Shown one piece after another: positions 1-9,226 of a DNA stretch of 64,000 nucleotides (the stretch's first letter is position 1; every line of letters starts with the position of its first letter). Both the position numbers and the translations under genes were made by a program. The stretch spans positions 1 to 64,000 of the forward strand of contig CAJTKB010000001.1 of assembly GCA_910576925.1 (NCBI GenBank), read 5' to 3'. The DNA is from an uncultured Bacilli bacterium. Lineage in GTDB: Bacteria > Bacillota_I > Bacilli_A > RF39 > UBA660. The notes below the pieces were generated by a model. It did no database searches. It was not told the DNA's origin and was given only the letters and a program-made list of their open reading frames with translations.

Positions 1-1867
1 TTTTTGTTGCATTTACTTCTTCAAAGTTGCATTTACTTTTACATTTGAGCTTTTTGTATATTTTTCCTCTTTCTGTTACATTTAATATTATTTCTTTTCC
101 TGTTTCTATATTTTTAAATGTTAAGCTTACATTATTTTCAATCATAAAATTCTTTAAGTATTGATAATTTGGAATCTCAATCGTAAAATCTTGTTCTGAA
201 AGTATGGCGTTTTCTCCTGAAATTTTTAATGATTCTAAATATGATTTTTGTTTTTCTGTTGATGCCCCTAGAAATTCAGAATTTGATATATAGTTTATTA
301 TTTGTGTTGAAGCATATCCTGTTTCTGTATTTTTTAAGCGCTTAATTATTTGCTTTTGTACTTCATTATCATAGTATTGTGCTATATGAATAAATCTATA
401 GTTAGCTTTCATCTTCTCTAAATCCTGTGTTTGATATAATAATTTTAGTATTTCTTCTTTGTTTAAATTTCTTTCTATGTCTTTAAATATTGTATAGAAA
501 GATTCTTTTTCAAAATAAGCACTACGTATTTGTAGTTGATTTATTTTCTCTTCATCCAATTCTTTTTCTTCTAGTTCATAACTTAAGTACTTTATATATT
601 TTTCGTATATTTTATTAGGACCATTTAAGATAGCAAATTTTTGTTTTATTATTATTTCTAATGCATCAAATTTTGCTTTTAATACTTCTTTTGAATCATT
701 TGTACATATAAAGTCTAGTGTTGCTGAAATGCAATCACCCATTAAATAAGATAGAAATCCAAGTTTTTCATTGTTACCAACTAAAAATTTCATTATATCA
801 TAGTATCTAATAGGGTTATTCGTTCCTACCTGTCCTAATTTTTTTAATATTTCTGTTTGTAATGATATAGTTGATATTGCTAAGAATACTTCTTCTGTTA
901 ATATTTCTTCTGTATAAGGCAGGCACTCGCTTGGAGTATTTGATAGCGCTTGTACTAATTCGTCTCCCCTATCTTCATATATTTTTTCTATCATTTCACT
1001 ATTTTCATACTCGAATAATAATCTTGACAAGAAATAAAATATGCTAGAAGATAAATTCTCTAATATATTTATTTTTCTGTCATCTACATATATTACACTA
1101 TCACAAGATAATGCTGTTAATGCTAGTTTTACTTGTCCTTTATTCATTACACTTGAGTTCTTTATAAGAAGGTTTAGTATTCTTATAAAATCTTCCGAAG
1201 TAAGACTATTTATTTTTTCTATATCTTCTTTTTCTGAAAATATCAAATGTGACATAATATGCTTTTTTTTATCTTGTGCTTCTTCCTCCACTTTATATGA
1301 TGCAATATCCTTTAGTCTTAATGGGGATAACTTATATATTGAATTAAGTGTTAAATCGTTTGAATTTTTTAATAGGTTTTGCCATTCTTCTATATTACTA
1401 GTAAATACGTTTATGTAGTCAATTATTTCACTTTTTTTAGATTCTAATTTTATTTTACAGCAATATATATAGTTTCCTACTAAGTGATTGTATAATTCTT
1501 GATAATAGAAATTTATTTCTTTTGATAAGTTGAGTGCTATATAAAGTTTTGTTAAATCTGGTAAGTTTTTAATATTTTCATTGCTATATAATACTATCTC
1601 TAATTGACTTTCTATTATTTTATATATTTCCCATGATGCTATTCCCTTTGTTCTATATTCTTTTGTTTCTTTGTCATCTGTATACTTTAATGGACTTAAA
1701 ATATATTCTTTTTGTTCATTTGTCATTTTATTTAATTTTCTAATAATTTTTTTAGAGTCCATACTATATAATACCTCAAGTTCTTCTTCTCTAAAATCTA
1801 ACTTATTTTTATTATCTTCTATAAATTTTTTTATTATACAATTTTTTATCTTACTTTTTAATTTCAT
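1..1867 (-). CDS. Large unknown protein, cut by the left window edge
   Basis: This minus-strand frame is open from an ATG at 1865-1867 to the window edge, giving at least 622 residues with no stop. The start is supported by an AAGGAGAA ribosome binding site just upstream. The protein is rich in Lys, Glu, Ile and Leu, looks mostly helical and soluble, and shows no signal peptide, membrane segment or catalytic motif that I recognise. Its start is 75 bases downstream of the truA stop on the same strand, so it may share that transcript. The C-terminus lies outside the window. The function is unknown and the family is not recognised; only the coding call is confident. Confidence 0.8.
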   Translation of the reverse strand, partial: MKLKSKIKNCIIKKFIEDNKNKLDFREEELEVLYSMDSKKIIRKLNKMTNEQKEYILSPLKYTDDKETKEYRTKGIASWEIYKIIESQLEIVLYSNENIKNLPDLTKLYIALNLSKEINFYYQELYNHLVGNYIYCCKIKLESKKSEIIDYINVFTSNIEEWQNLLKNSNDLTLNSIYKLSPLRLKDIASYKVEEEAQDKKKHIMSHLIFSEKEDIEKINSLTSEDFIRILNLLIKNSSVMNKGQVKLALTALSCDSVIYVDDRKINILENLSSSIFYFLSRLLFEYENSEMIEKIYEDRGDELVQALSNTPSECLPYTEEILTEEVFLAISTISLQTEILKKLGQVGTNNPIRYYDIMKFLVGNNEKLGFLSYLMGDCISATLDFICTNDSKEVLKAKFDALEIIIKQKFAILNGPNKIYEKYIKYLSYELEEKELDEEKINQLQIRSAYFEKESFYTIFKDIERNLNKEEILKLLYQTQDLEKMKANYRFIHIAQYYDNEVQKQIIKRLKNTETGYASTQIINYISNSEFLGASTEKQKSYLESLKISGENAILSEQDFTIEIPNYQYLKNFMIENNVSLTFKNIETGKEIILNVTERGKIYKKLKCKSKCNFEEVNATK

Positions 1868-1942
1868 TTTTTCTCCTTTTTTTATCTTGTTTTTTAATTC
1901 CATTTTTACTACTTATATGTTTTTTTAAGAATTTTTCAAGAT

Positions 1943-2710
1943 TTATTTTATTATACTATATTCTAAGTTTTTGTAAATAACATTTTCTAAGAAGAGGCCT
2001 TCTGGAGGAGCGGTTAGACCATTTTCTTTTCTAGATTTACTTTCTAGTATTTTTTCTACATCAAGGGAAGTTTTTTTATTTTCTCCTACTCTTATTAGCA
2101 AGCCTACCATATTTCTTACTTGATAACGCATAAATCCATCTCCAGTAAAAGTTATAATATATTTATTTTTATCTGATTTATCTTTTTTTATATAAGCTTT
2201 TTCTATTGTTCTTATGCAATTGTCTTTAATACTATTCTCTGTTACAAATGCTCTAAAATCATGAGTACCAATTAAATATTTTATAGCTTTTTTCATGGCT
2301 TTTATATTTAATTTATAATTATATTGAAAAACATAATTTCTTTCTGTTGGATTATATTCTCCTAAATTTATATAATATTTATATGTCTTGTTATGAACAT
2401 TATATCTTGCATGAAAATTATCTTTTACGTGATATGCTTCTATTATATATATATCATCTGGTAAATTACTGTTTAATGCTCTTTTTAATTTGTGTGGAGT
2501 TATTTCCACATCTATATTTAAATGAGCATATTGACATCTAGCGTGCACACCTTTATCAGTTCTACCAGTTGAAGTTATTCCTACTTTTTTATTATTATTA
2601 ATTTTAGTTGCAGCATTTTCTAGACATTCTTGTATTGTATTTAGGTTAGGTTGTCTTTGAAATCCTGCATAATTTGTTCCATCATATGAAAACTTTATTA
2701 AAAACCTCAT
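1943..2710 (-). CDS. truA: tRNA pseudouridine(38-40) synthase TruA
   Basis: TruA converts uridines 38, 39 and 40 of the tRNA anticodon arm to pseudouridine. The 255 residues match the usual family length. The catalytic motif GRTDKGVHA is present with the nucleophilic Asp at residue 52. The N-terminal FSYDGTNYAGFQRQ strand, the FHARYNVHNKTYKYYI segment and the late RNMVGLLIRVG motif are also typical. It follows the two ECF-type ATPase genes on the same strand, the conserved Firmicutes neighbourhood, although ecfT, which normally sits between them, is missing. A hairpin at 2739-2759 separates it from the ATPases and may reduce read-through. Confidence 0.97.
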   Translation of the reverse strand: MRFLIKFSYDGTNYAGFQRQPNLNTIQECLENAATKINNNKKVGITSTGRTDKGVHARCQYAHLNIDVEITPHKLKRALNSNLPDDIYIIEAYHVKDNFHARYNVHNKTYKYYINLGEYNPTERNYVFQYNYKLNIKAMKKAIKYLIGTHDFRAFVTENSIKDNCIRTIEKAYIKKDKSDKNKYIITFTGDGFMRYQVRNMVGLLIRVGENKKTSLDVEKILESKSRKENGLTAPPEGLFLENVIYKNLEYSIIK

Positions 2711-2738
2711 ATTATATCCTCTTTCTTTATATATAAAA

Positions 2739-2759
2739 TTTCCACAATTATTGTGGAAA
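2739..2759 (-). terminator. Hairpin between ecfA2-like gene and truA
   Basis: A perfect 9-bp inverted repeat, TTTCCACAA / TTGTGGAAA with a 3-base loop, is followed on the minus strand by ATTTTATA. It lies just after the ecfA2-like stop codon and before truA, so it may be a weak terminator or attenuator. The U-run is short, so efficiency is uncertain. Confidence 0.55.
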
Positions 2760-2762
2760 ACT

Positions 2763-3557
2763 TTAAATGTGTTTATAAATGTCTTTTATTAAATCCCTTA
2801 AGTCTCTATGATAATCTATATGAATATCTTTATTTTTTTTAATTTTATATGCTAATGTTATTATATCTGGTAGTTCAATATCATTTTCTAACAATAGATC
2901 CACATATTCATATACCTCTTTTGTTAACCCCTGCTTTATTAGTTGATAATCTTTTAATATTATAATATTTTTAGTATATTTATATAATAAATCACTATTA
3001 TTTGATGCTATAACTATTGTTATTTTATACTTTTCATTTAATTGAGTTAATAAACGGTAAATTCTATTTCTATTATTAATATCTAAATTAATATAAGGAT
3101 CTTCTATTAATATTACTTTTGGATTAGTAATAAGAGCTATTGCTATTTTAAATTTTTGCATTTCACTAGTTGAAAGAGTTGTAATTATTCTTGTTAAATA
3201 ATCTTCTTTTAGATCTACTATTTTTAAAGAATCAATTATTTTTTTTCTGGGGTTTTTAATATTTAATTTATTATAATATATCATATATGTCATATACTCT
3301 TCTATTGTTTTCTTATTATAATTATTTATAAAAATACTTGGTATATAACTTATTTGTTTAGTTAATTGTTGTATATTTTTAGGAACTAATTTTTCTTTAT
3401 TATAACTAATAGTTCCTTTGTTTTCCAAATTTCCCTTTAATATTTTTAAGAGTTCTTTACTACCTTCACCTGTAATACCCGTTATTCCGTCTTCTACTAT
3501 TTTGATATTTATCTTTTTTAGTTTTTCATATGTAACATTAGTTAGCTTTATTTCCAT
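2763..3557 (-). CDS. Degenerate ECF-type ABC ATPase (EcfA2-like)
   Basis: By position (after the S10 operon and before truA) and overall fold this is the EcfA2 paralogue, normally an ATPase of energy-coupling-factor vitamin transporters. The nucleotide-binding motifs are damaged: the P-loop reads GITGEGSKE (residues 27-35), so the Lys expected after the last Gly is displaced; the signature is LSTSE instead of LSGGQ; Walker B ends in Asp-Pro (LIEDPYINLD) instead of Asp-Glu. It overlaps the preceding ATPase gene by 10 bases, implying translational coupling. No ecfT transmembrane partner follows. It may form a catalytically weak heterodimer with its neighbour, or be a decaying or repurposed protein. 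Confidence 0.8.
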   Translation of the reverse strand: MEIKLTNVTYEKLKKINIKIVEDGITGITGEGSKELLKILKGNLENKGTISYNKEKLVPKNIQQLTKQISYIPSIFINNYNKKTIEEYMTYMIYYNKLNIKNPRKKIIDSLKIVDLKEDYLTRIITTLSTSEMQKFKIAIALITNPKVILIEDPYINLDINNRNRIYRLLTQLNEKYKITIVIASNNSDLLYKYTKNIIILKDYQLIKQGLTKEVYEYVDLLLENDIELPDIITLAYKIKKNKDIHIDYHRDLRDLIKDIYKHI

Positions 3558-4354
3558 AAGGTATCTACCATCCTATCCATATCTAAAATAATATCATTTA
3601 GTAGGTTATAATCGTTTAATTTAACAGATAGATCAATCATTAGAGGAATCTCTAATCCTATTCTATTTAATTTATTATCTTGTTTCAATATATCTAGGGT
3701 TTTACCCTCCATTTCTATTTTTCCTTTATTTAGTATATATATATAATCTGTATCTATTACATCTTCTAATGAATCTGTAGACATTATAATAGTTATTTTT
3801 TCTTCTTTGTTTAATTTTTTTAGTATTGTTAATATTTCTTTTCTTTCTTTTTTTGTTATATCAGTACATATATTATCCATTAAAAGCAAATTTATATTAG
3901 AAAGAAGTGTAGATCCTAATAATAATTTTATATAATTTAACTTACTTAACTCATTAGGATTATCTGTTAGTATATTTTCAATATGTAGTAAATTTAATAC
4001 TCTTTGATACTCTTTTATTTTATTGCTCTGTTCTAGTGGCAAATTCTCTAGTATATTAAAAAGTTCATCTTCAACTGTTGGATTTTCAAATTTCTGTACT
4101 TCATCTGGTATGATTATTCCAACTTCTTTAAATAATTCATTTTTATTGATTTCTTCTATTTTTTTTCCGTTATACATTATTTTATCTGTAGTATCTATTA
4201 AAGTTGACATTATTTTTATAAGAGTTGTTTTTCCTGATGTATTAGTACCTGATATTGCTACGAAACTTTCTTTTGGAATTTTTATGTTTATATTTTCTAA
4301 AATATCATTATATTTTAAATTTTTTATTTCTATTAAGTTATCTACCTTTTTCAT
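3548..4354 (-). CDS. ECF-type ABC ATPase with weak motifs (EcfA1-like)
   Basis: A 268-residue ABC ATPase in the usual EcfA1 position. Walker A is intact (GTNTSGKTT, residues 36-44). The ABC signature is eroded to LSKLN (136-140), and Walker B LLLMDN (156-161) has Asn where the catalytic Glu should be. ATP binding is therefore plausible but efficient hydrolysis is doubtful. The ribosome binding site AGTAGGTGA lies upstream of the ATG. It starts 24 bases after the SDR gene on the same strand and overlaps the EcfA2-like gene. Known EcfA pairs drive substrate uptake with EcfT and an S-component; neither is in this window. Confidence 0.82.
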   Translation of the reverse strand: MKKVDNLIEIKNLKYNDILENINIKIPKESFVAISGTNTSGKTTLIKIMSTLIDTTDKIMYNGKKIEEINKNELFKEVGIIIPDEVQKFENPTVEDELFNILENLPLEQSNKIKEYQRVLNLLHIENILTDNPNELSKLNYIKLLLGSTLLSNINLLLMDNICTDITKKERKEILTILKKLNKEEKITIIMSTDSLEDVIDTDYIYILNKGKIEMEGKTLDILKQDNKLNRIGLEIPLMIDLSVKLNDYNLLNDIILDMDRMVDTLWK

Positions 4355-4378
4355 TTTGTCACCTACTTGTAGTAATTG

Positions 4379-5134
4379 TTATGTTAGTTTTTTCTTTTGA
4401 ATACGATAAGTTATTTTTAATAAGATCTTATCAGGTATAAACCTTTCAAAAAATTTTGCTAACTTCATTTTAAATCCTGGTATAATTAGCAAATGTTTTT
4501 TTAGAGTTTTTTCTATTGCATACTCAGCAACATAACTTGCTTTTAATGGTTTCACACTAAATTTTACATTAGCTACATTATTGAAATTAGTATCTACTGG
4601 TCCTGGCATAAGACAAGATATCGATACTTTACTCTTTCTCTTTTTTAGCTCATACCATATTGCTAAAGTTAAACTATAAACATAGGACTTTGTGGCATAA
4701 TAAGAAGCCATTAAGGGACCTCCTGGTAAGAAGGCAGCTGAAGATGATACGTTTAGAATATATCCTTTATCCTTTTTTATCATATCTTTTAAAAACATTT
4801 TAGTTAAGATGTGAAGCGCTTTTATATTAGTGTTAATCATTTCTATTTCATCTGATAGTTCAATATTAGTGAAAAAATTACACTTACCAAATCCAGCATT
4901 ATTTATTAGAAAATCAATATCTTCATTCTTAGTTAAAATATATAACTCTTTTACTTTCTGTTCATCACTTAAATCCATTGCTATAATGGTAGTCTTAGTT
5001 CTTAATTTTTGCTGTATTTCTTGAAGTTTTTCTTTGTTACGGGCTACTAAAATAAGCTCATATTTTTTCTTTGCTAAGTATTTTGCTATTTCTAAGCCTA
5101 TTCCACTTGATGCTCCTGTTATTAATGCTTTCAC
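4379..5134 (-). CDS. Short-chain dehydrogenase/reductase (DltE/YdfG-like)
   Basis: A classical SDR oxidoreductase with NAD(P) binding in a Rossmann fold. The N-terminal ITGASSGIG is the cofactor glycine motif, NNAG is in the middle of the fold, and YYATK contains the catalytic Tyr and Lys (YxxxK). The C-terminal tail is basic and partly hydrophobic, as in the DltE/YqjQ-type SDRs. I place the start at the GTG at 5132-5134, giving MKALITGASSG and 251 residues, because AGAGGTGA lies five bases upstream; a longer start at 5143 would overlap that site. The substrate is unknown. Confidence 0.88.
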   Translation of the reverse strand: MKALITGASSGIGLEIAKYLAKKKYELILVARNKEKLQEIQQKLRTKTTIIAMDLSDEQKVKELYILTKNEDIDFLINNAGFGKCNFFTNIELSDEIEMINTNIKALHILTKMFLKDMIKKDKGYILNVSSSAAFLPGGPLMASYYATKSYVYSLTLAIWYELKKRKSKVSISCLMPGPVDTNFNNVANVKFSVKPLKASYVAEYAIEKTLKKHLLIIPGFKMKLAKFFERFIPDKILLKITYRIQKKKLT

Positions 5135-5245
5135 TACTGTCACCTCTTAAGTTTATTATATATTACTTTATAGTAAATTGAAAGATTGTTTTTATTACTA
5201 ATTATTAACTTTTCTAGATTTTTGATATCAAATCAAATTAAATAT

Positions 5246-5279
5246 AAAAAAAAGAAGCTATATATTATTCAGCTTCTTT
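5246..5279 (-). terminator. Terminator of the ribosomal operon
   Basis: A 9-bp stem, AAAGAAGCT / AGCTTCTTT, with an 11-base loop is followed by a run of T on the minus strand. The upstream arm is made of the last codons of rplQ, and the stop codon TAA falls in the loop region. This is a compact intrinsic terminator that ends the long S10-spc-alpha transcript. Confidence 0.88.
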
Positions 5280-5672
5280 GCTTTCTTCTTTTTTTGTTGT
5301 CTTTTTTTCAGTATTTTCTGATGTTTCTTCTTCAACTAATTTTAGGATAACCATTAGACTATCATCCCCACGACGCTCTGTAAGTTTTAAAATTCTTGTA
5401 TAACCACCATTACGGTTTTCATAGCGTTTTGCTAAATCATTGAATATCTTATCAACAACTTCTTTATCATTATGTAAAAATGCTAAGGCTTTTCTTCTAG
5501 ATACTAAGTCACCCTTTTTTCCATAGGTAATCATTTTCTCTACAAATTTACGAGTTTCTTTAGCACGAGTTTCTGTAGTTGTGATTTTCTCATTCATAAT
5601 AGTTTGTTTAGTTAAAGTTGCAAGCATACTTCTTCTATGCTTATTATCGCGTCCTAACTTTCTATATGCCAT
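5265..5672 (-). CDS. rplQ: 50S ribosomal protein L17
   Basis: L17 is a large-subunit protein near the peptide exit tunnel. The N-terminus [14 protein letters not shown] and the central RRKALAFL and GGYTRILKL motifs are typical. The 135 residues exceed the common length because of a charged tail rich in Glu, Lys and Thr after about residue 112. It is the last gene of the ribosomal operon, 18 bases after rpoA, and its final codons form one arm of the operon terminator. Confidence 0.98.
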   Translation of the reverse strand: MAYRKLGRDNKHRRSMLATLTKQTIMNEKITTTETRAKETRKFVEKMITYGKKGDLVSRRKALAFLHNDKEVVDKIFNDLAKRYENRNGGYTRILKLTERRGDDSLMVILKLVEEETSENTEKKTTKKEESKEAE

Positions 5673-5690
5673 AGTATTGTCCTCCTTCTA

Positions 5691-6641
5691 TTAATCTTCT
5701 TCTTGTAATGTTAAACCCATTTCTTTAATTTTATCTAACACTTCTTTTAAAGATTTTTTACCTAAGTTACGTATTTTCATCATATCAGATTCAGTTCTAT
5801 TTACTAAATCTTGTAAAGTGTGAATTCCTGCTCTTTTCAAGCAATTATATGCACGTACTGAGAAATCTAAATCTTCAATAGATGTTTCTAATGCTTTTGT
5901 TTTAGGGTCCTCTGTTTTTTCTATCATCATACCACTTACATCAGCTATAGATGATAGGTCTGTAAGGATACCAAAATGTTCTATTAAGATACGTGATGCT
6001 AAGGCTACTCCTTCTTCTGGTTTTATTGAACCGTTTGTCCATACTTCTAAAATTAATTTATCATAACTTTCATCTTGTCCAACACGTGCAGGTTCTACCT
6101 CATATGAAACTCTTTCTATTGGAGAATATGATGAATCCATTACAATAACTCCAGCTGCTTTATTTTCAATTAATTTTTTATTTATTTCACTATCAACATA
6201 GCCACGACCATTTGATACAGTCATTTCCATATTTAGTGTAGCACCTTTGCTTAGAGTAGCAATAACTTTATCTTTATTTATTACTTCTATTTCAGAATCA
6301 CATTCTATGTCTCCTGCTGTTACTTCGCCTTCTTTATTAGCATTTAGTCTTATAGTTTTAGGACCATTTGAATGATTTTTAAGTACTAATCCTTTTAAGT
6401 TTAGAATTATTGTAGCAACATCCTCATATACACCATCTATTGTTTGGAATTCGTGTAATACTCCGTCAATTTTCACACTTGTAATAGCACTTCCTGGAAG
6501 AGATGATAACATTACTCTTCTTAAAGCATTACCTATTGTAGTACCAAAGCCTCTTTCTAACGGTTCTAATTCAAATTTTCCGTAAAAATTACTTTCAACT
6601 GAATCTGTAATTTTATATATTGGTTTTTCAAATTGTAACAT
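5691..6641 (-). CDS. rpoA: RNA polymerase alpha subunit
   Basis: The alpha subunit scaffolds RNA polymerase assembly and contacts UP elements and regulators. The N-terminal domain carries LEPLERGFGTTIGNALRRVMLSSLPG, the dimerisation and assembly signature. The C-terminal domain (from about residue 245) contains LDFSVRAYNCLKRAGIHTLQDL and RNLGKKSLKEV, the helix-hairpin-helix alphaCTD. The 316 residues are the normal length for Bacilli. It lies in the standard order rpsK-rpoA-rplQ. Confidence 0.99.
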   Translation of the reverse strand: MLQFEKPIYKITDSVESNFYGKFELEPLERGFGTTIGNALRRVMLSSLPGSAITSVKIDGVLHEFQTIDGVYEDVATIILNLKGLVLKNHSNGPKTIRLNANKEGEVTAGDIECDSEIEVINKDKVIATLSKGATLNMEMTVSNGRGYVDSEINKKLIENKAAGVIVMDSSYSPIERVSYEVEPARVGQDESYDKLILEVWTNGSIKPEEGVALASRILIEHFGILTDLSSIADVSGMMIEKTEDPKTKALETSIEDLDFSVRAYNCLKRAGIHTLQDLVNRTESDMMKIRNLGKKSLKEVLDKIKEMGLTLQEED

Positions 6642-6675
6642 GAAACTAACCTCCCTTTATATATTTGATTTACAA

Positions 6676-7059
6676 TTAACCACGTGGACGTTTTGGTGGA
6701 CGACATCCATTGTGTGGTATTGGTGTAACATCATTAATTGCAGTGATTTCTAATCCTGCTGTTTGAAGTGAACGAATAGCTGTTTCACGTCCTGGTCCTA
6801 AACCTTTTACATACACTTCTACTTTACGCATTCCCATATCAAATGCTACTTTACCAGCTTGTTCAGCAGCGATACCAGCAGCATATGGTGTTGACTTTTT
6901 GCTTCCCTTAAATCCTAGAGCACCACTTGATGCCCAACTAATAGTATTTCCTTCTTTATCAGTTATTGTAGTTATTGTATTATTGAAGGTTGAATGAATA
7001 TGTACTACACCTTCAGGTACATTCTTTTTAACTTTTTTCTTTCTAGTTTTATAAGCCAT
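6676..7059 (-). CDS. rpsK: 30S ribosomal protein S11
   Basis: S11 forms part of the platform of the small subunit near the mRNA exit. The 127 residues carry the family motifs [23 protein letters not shown] and the C-terminal [18 protein letters not shown]. It sits between rpsM and rpoA, each with its own ribosome binding site. Confidence 0.99.
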   Translation of the reverse strand: MAYKTRKKKVKKNVPEGVVHIHSTFNNTITTITDKEGNTISWASSGALGFKGSKKSTPYAAGIAAEQAGKVAFDMGMRKVEVYVKGLGPGRETAIRSLQTAGLEITAINDVTPIPHNGCRPPKRPRG

Positions 7060-7079
7060 GGTTTAACCTCCTTTTCCTA

Positions 7080-7448
7080 TTAAACTTTCTTCTTATTAGC
7101 AACAACTTTACCCTTACCTTTACGAGTACGAGCATTTCTGTTAGTTCTTTGTCCTCTAACTGGAAGTCCTTTTTTATGTCTTGTTCCTTCATATGAATTT
7201 ATTTCCATCTTAGTTTTTATATTCATATTGATTTCACGACGTAAGTCACCTTCAGTTAAATGTTTATTTATTTCATCACGAATTTTTATTAATTCTTCTT
7301 GAGTTAATTCTCCTGCTTTTTTAGTTGCTTCAATACCTGCATCTTGACATATCTTCTTTGCTAAACTTCTTCCAATTCCATAAATATAAGTTAAAGATAT
7401 AACTATATGTTTATCATTTGGAATATCTACACCTTTAATACGTGCCAT
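7080..7448 (-). CDS. rpsM: 30S ribosomal protein S13
   Basis: S13 lies in the head of the small subunit and contacts the P-site tRNA and subunit bridges. The protein of 122 residues starts [10 protein letters not shown], contains the helix-two-turn-helix [13 protein letters not shown], and ends with a basic tail including [18 protein letters not shown]. The order rpmJ-rpsM-rpsK is conserved. Confidence 0.99.
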   Translation of the reverse strand: MARIKGVDIPNDKHIVISLTYIYGIGRSLAKKICQDAGIEATKKAGELTQEELIKIRDEINKHLTEGDLRREINMNIKTKMEINSYEGTRHKKGLPVRGQRTNRNARTRKGKGKVVANKKKV

Positions 7449-7463
7449 TTAATTCACCTCCTA

Positions 7464-7580
7464 TTAACCTTGTCTTTGATTATGTTTAGGGTTCTTTTTA
7501 CAAACAATCCTAACTATACCTTTACGTCTTACTATTTTACAATCAGCGCAAATTTGTTTTACTGATGGTTTTACTTTCAT
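7464..7580 (-). CDS. rpmJ: 50S ribosomal protein L36
   Basis: A 38-codon gene between infA and rpsM, read on the minus strand from the ATG at 7578-7580 to the TAA at 7464-7466. The protein begins [15 protein letters not shown] and contains the zinc ligands Cys11, Cys14, Cys27 and His33, so it is the zinc-binding form of L36. AGGAGGGAAAAAA precedes the start. L36 stabilises 23S rRNA folding in the large subunit. Confidence 0.97.
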   Translation of the reverse strand: MKVKPSVKQICADCKIVRRKGIVRIVCKKNPKHNQRQG

Positions 7581-7594
7581 TTTTTTCCCTCCTA

Positions 7595-7810
7595 CTATTT
7601 ACGATAGGTAATACGCCCATGTGTTAAATCATAAGCCGATAATTCTATCGTTACGGTATCACCTGGTAAGATACGAATATAGTGCATTCGCATTTTACCA
7701 GAAACATGAGCTTCTACAATATGTCCGTTATCAAGTTGAACTTTAAATTTCCCACTTGGGATTATTTCGATAACTTTACCTTCTACTTCAATTTTTTCTT
7801 CTTTTGCCAT
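7595..7810 (-). CDS. infA: Translation initiation factor IF-1
   Basis: IF-1 is a small OB-fold protein that blocks the ribosomal A site during initiation. The 71 residues show the standard pattern [20 protein letters not shown] and the [13 protein letters not shown] segment that binds the A site. It lies between map and rpmJ in the conserved spc-alpha arrangement. Confidence 0.99.
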   Translation of the reverse strand: MAKEEKIEVEGKVIEIIPSGKFKVQLDNGHIVEAHVSGKMRMHYIRILPGDTVTIELSAYDLTHGRITYRK

Positions 7811-7814
7811 CTTT

Positions 7815-8561
7815 TCACTCTCCTGTTAATATTTCGTATCCATCTTGAGTAACAACAACTGTATGTTCATAGTGAGCAGATGGACTATGATCTTCTGTTA
7901 CAATTGTCCAGTTATTATCTTCTATCATAATTTCTGGACTACCAAGTGTTAGCATTGGTTCTATTGCTAAAACCATACCTACTTTTAGTTTAGGACCTGT
8001 TCCAGGTTTTCCATAGTTTGGAACTTCTGGATCTTCATGAACATCTGTTCCAACACCATGTCCACATAGTTCTTGAACAACTCCTAAATTATAACTTTTA
8101 GCATATGTTTCTATAGCGTGTCCTATATCACCAATATGAGCTCCTGGCTTAATTTGCTCTAGACCGATGAATAAGGATTTTTCAGTATATTCCATTAGGT
8201 GCTTTAATTCTTTTGCAATATCTCCTACTTGATATGTCCAAGCTGAATCTCCATGATAGCCTTTATAACATGCTCCAATATCAAGAGTAACTATATCGCC
8301 ATTTTTTAGTTTTCTTTCACTTGGAAAACCGTGAACTACTTCATCATTTACACTAATACATAATGCAGTTGGAAATCCTTCATATCCTTTAAATGATGGA
8401 GTAGCACCTTGACTTAATATATATTTTTCAGCTAAACTATCAAGCTCTTTTGTAGTTATTCCTTCTTTTATAAACGGTTTAATGTACTGATGAGTTTTAT
8501 AAACAATATTACCAGCCTTTTTTAATAGGGCAATTTCTCTTTCACTTTTGATCGTTATCAT
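7815..8561 (-). CDS. map: Type I methionine aminopeptidase
   Basis: Removes the N-terminal methionine from nascent proteins with two metal ions. The metal ligands can be followed: Asp in VTLDIGA, Asp in YHGDSAWTY, His in [13 protein letters not shown], Glu in [10 protein letters not shown] and Glu in [15 protein letters not shown]. The 248 residues match the short type Ia form without an N-terminal zinc extension. The gene starts one base after the adk stop and is followed closely by infA. Confidence 0.98.
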   Translation of the reverse strand: MITIKSEREIALLKKAGNIVYKTHQYIKPFIKEGITTKELDSLAEKYILSQGATPSFKGYEGFPTALCISVNDEVVHGFPSERKLKNGDIVTLDIGACYKGYHGDSAWTYQVGDIAKELKHLMEYTEKSLFIGLEQIKPGAHIGDIGHAIETYAKSYNLGVVQELCGHGVGTDVHEDPEVPNYGKPGTGPKLKVGMVLAIEPMLTLGSPEIMIEDNNWTIVTEDHSPSAHYEHTVVVTQDGYEILTGE

Positions 8562-8562
8562 C

Positions 8563-9225
8563 TTAATTACCTTTCTTATTTATAATATCATCTATTTGTG
8601 TTGCAACTTCTTCAACTGATTTATTTCCATCTATATGATATGTAACGTTTTGATGTTCATAATATTTTAAAACAGTTGCTGTTTTTTCTAAATAGTTTTG
8701 ATATCTTGTTCTAAAGGATTCTAAATTATCATCTTTTCTTTGATAAAGTTTTCCGCCACATATATCACAAATTGATTCAATATGTGGAGTCGTACTTTCT
8801 TCGTTTATATTATATACTGCATTACAACCTTCACAAACTCTTCGTCCTGTTATTCTTTTCTCTAATGTTTTTTTATCAATATCTAGAACAAAGACATATC
8901 CAAGTTTTAAATTTACTCTTTCTAATATTTTGTTATATTCAACTGCCTGCTCATAATTTCGTGGAAACCCATCAATTATAAACCCATTTTTACAGTCATC
9001 AAGCGATAGACGATTTTCAATTAATTTGTAAGTGATTTCGTCTTTTACTAGATCTCCGCTAGCCATAGTTTCATATATATAATTTCCTATTTCTGTATCT
9101 TCTCTAGCTATTTCTCTTAATATATCACCCGTAGATATATGTGGAATATGATATTTATTGGCAATCATCTCCGCTTGTGTTCCCTTGCCCGCTGCTGGAG
9201 GGGCTATAAACATAATACTTTTCAT
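8563..9225 (-). CDS. adk: Adenylate kinase, zinc-lid form
   Basis: Interconverts AMP, ATP and ADP. The P-loop is APPAAGKGTQ, where the usual first Gly is Ala. The DGFPR motif and LID domain are present. The LID carries four cysteines (CEGC and CDIC), the structural zinc site of Gram-positive adenylate kinases. The gene follows the secY stop after one base and precedes map, the usual secY-adk-map order. Confidence 0.98.
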   Translation of the reverse strand: MKSIMFIAPPAAGKGTQAEMIANKYHIPHISTGDILREIAREDTEIGNYIYETMASGDLVKDEITYKLIENRLSLDDCKNGFIIDGFPRNYEQAVEYNKILERVNLKLGYVFVLDIDKKTLEKRITGRRVCEGCNAVYNINEESTTPHIESICDICGGKLYQRKDDNLESFRTRYQNYLEKTATVLKYYEHQNVTYHIDGNKSVEEVATQIDDIINKKGN

Positions 9226-9226
9226 A

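Noticed and set aside
1671..1928. Hydrophobic plus-strand frame of 85 codons
   Set aside because: It is antisense to the 5' part of the large unknown gene and its hydrophobicity follows from T-rich codons.
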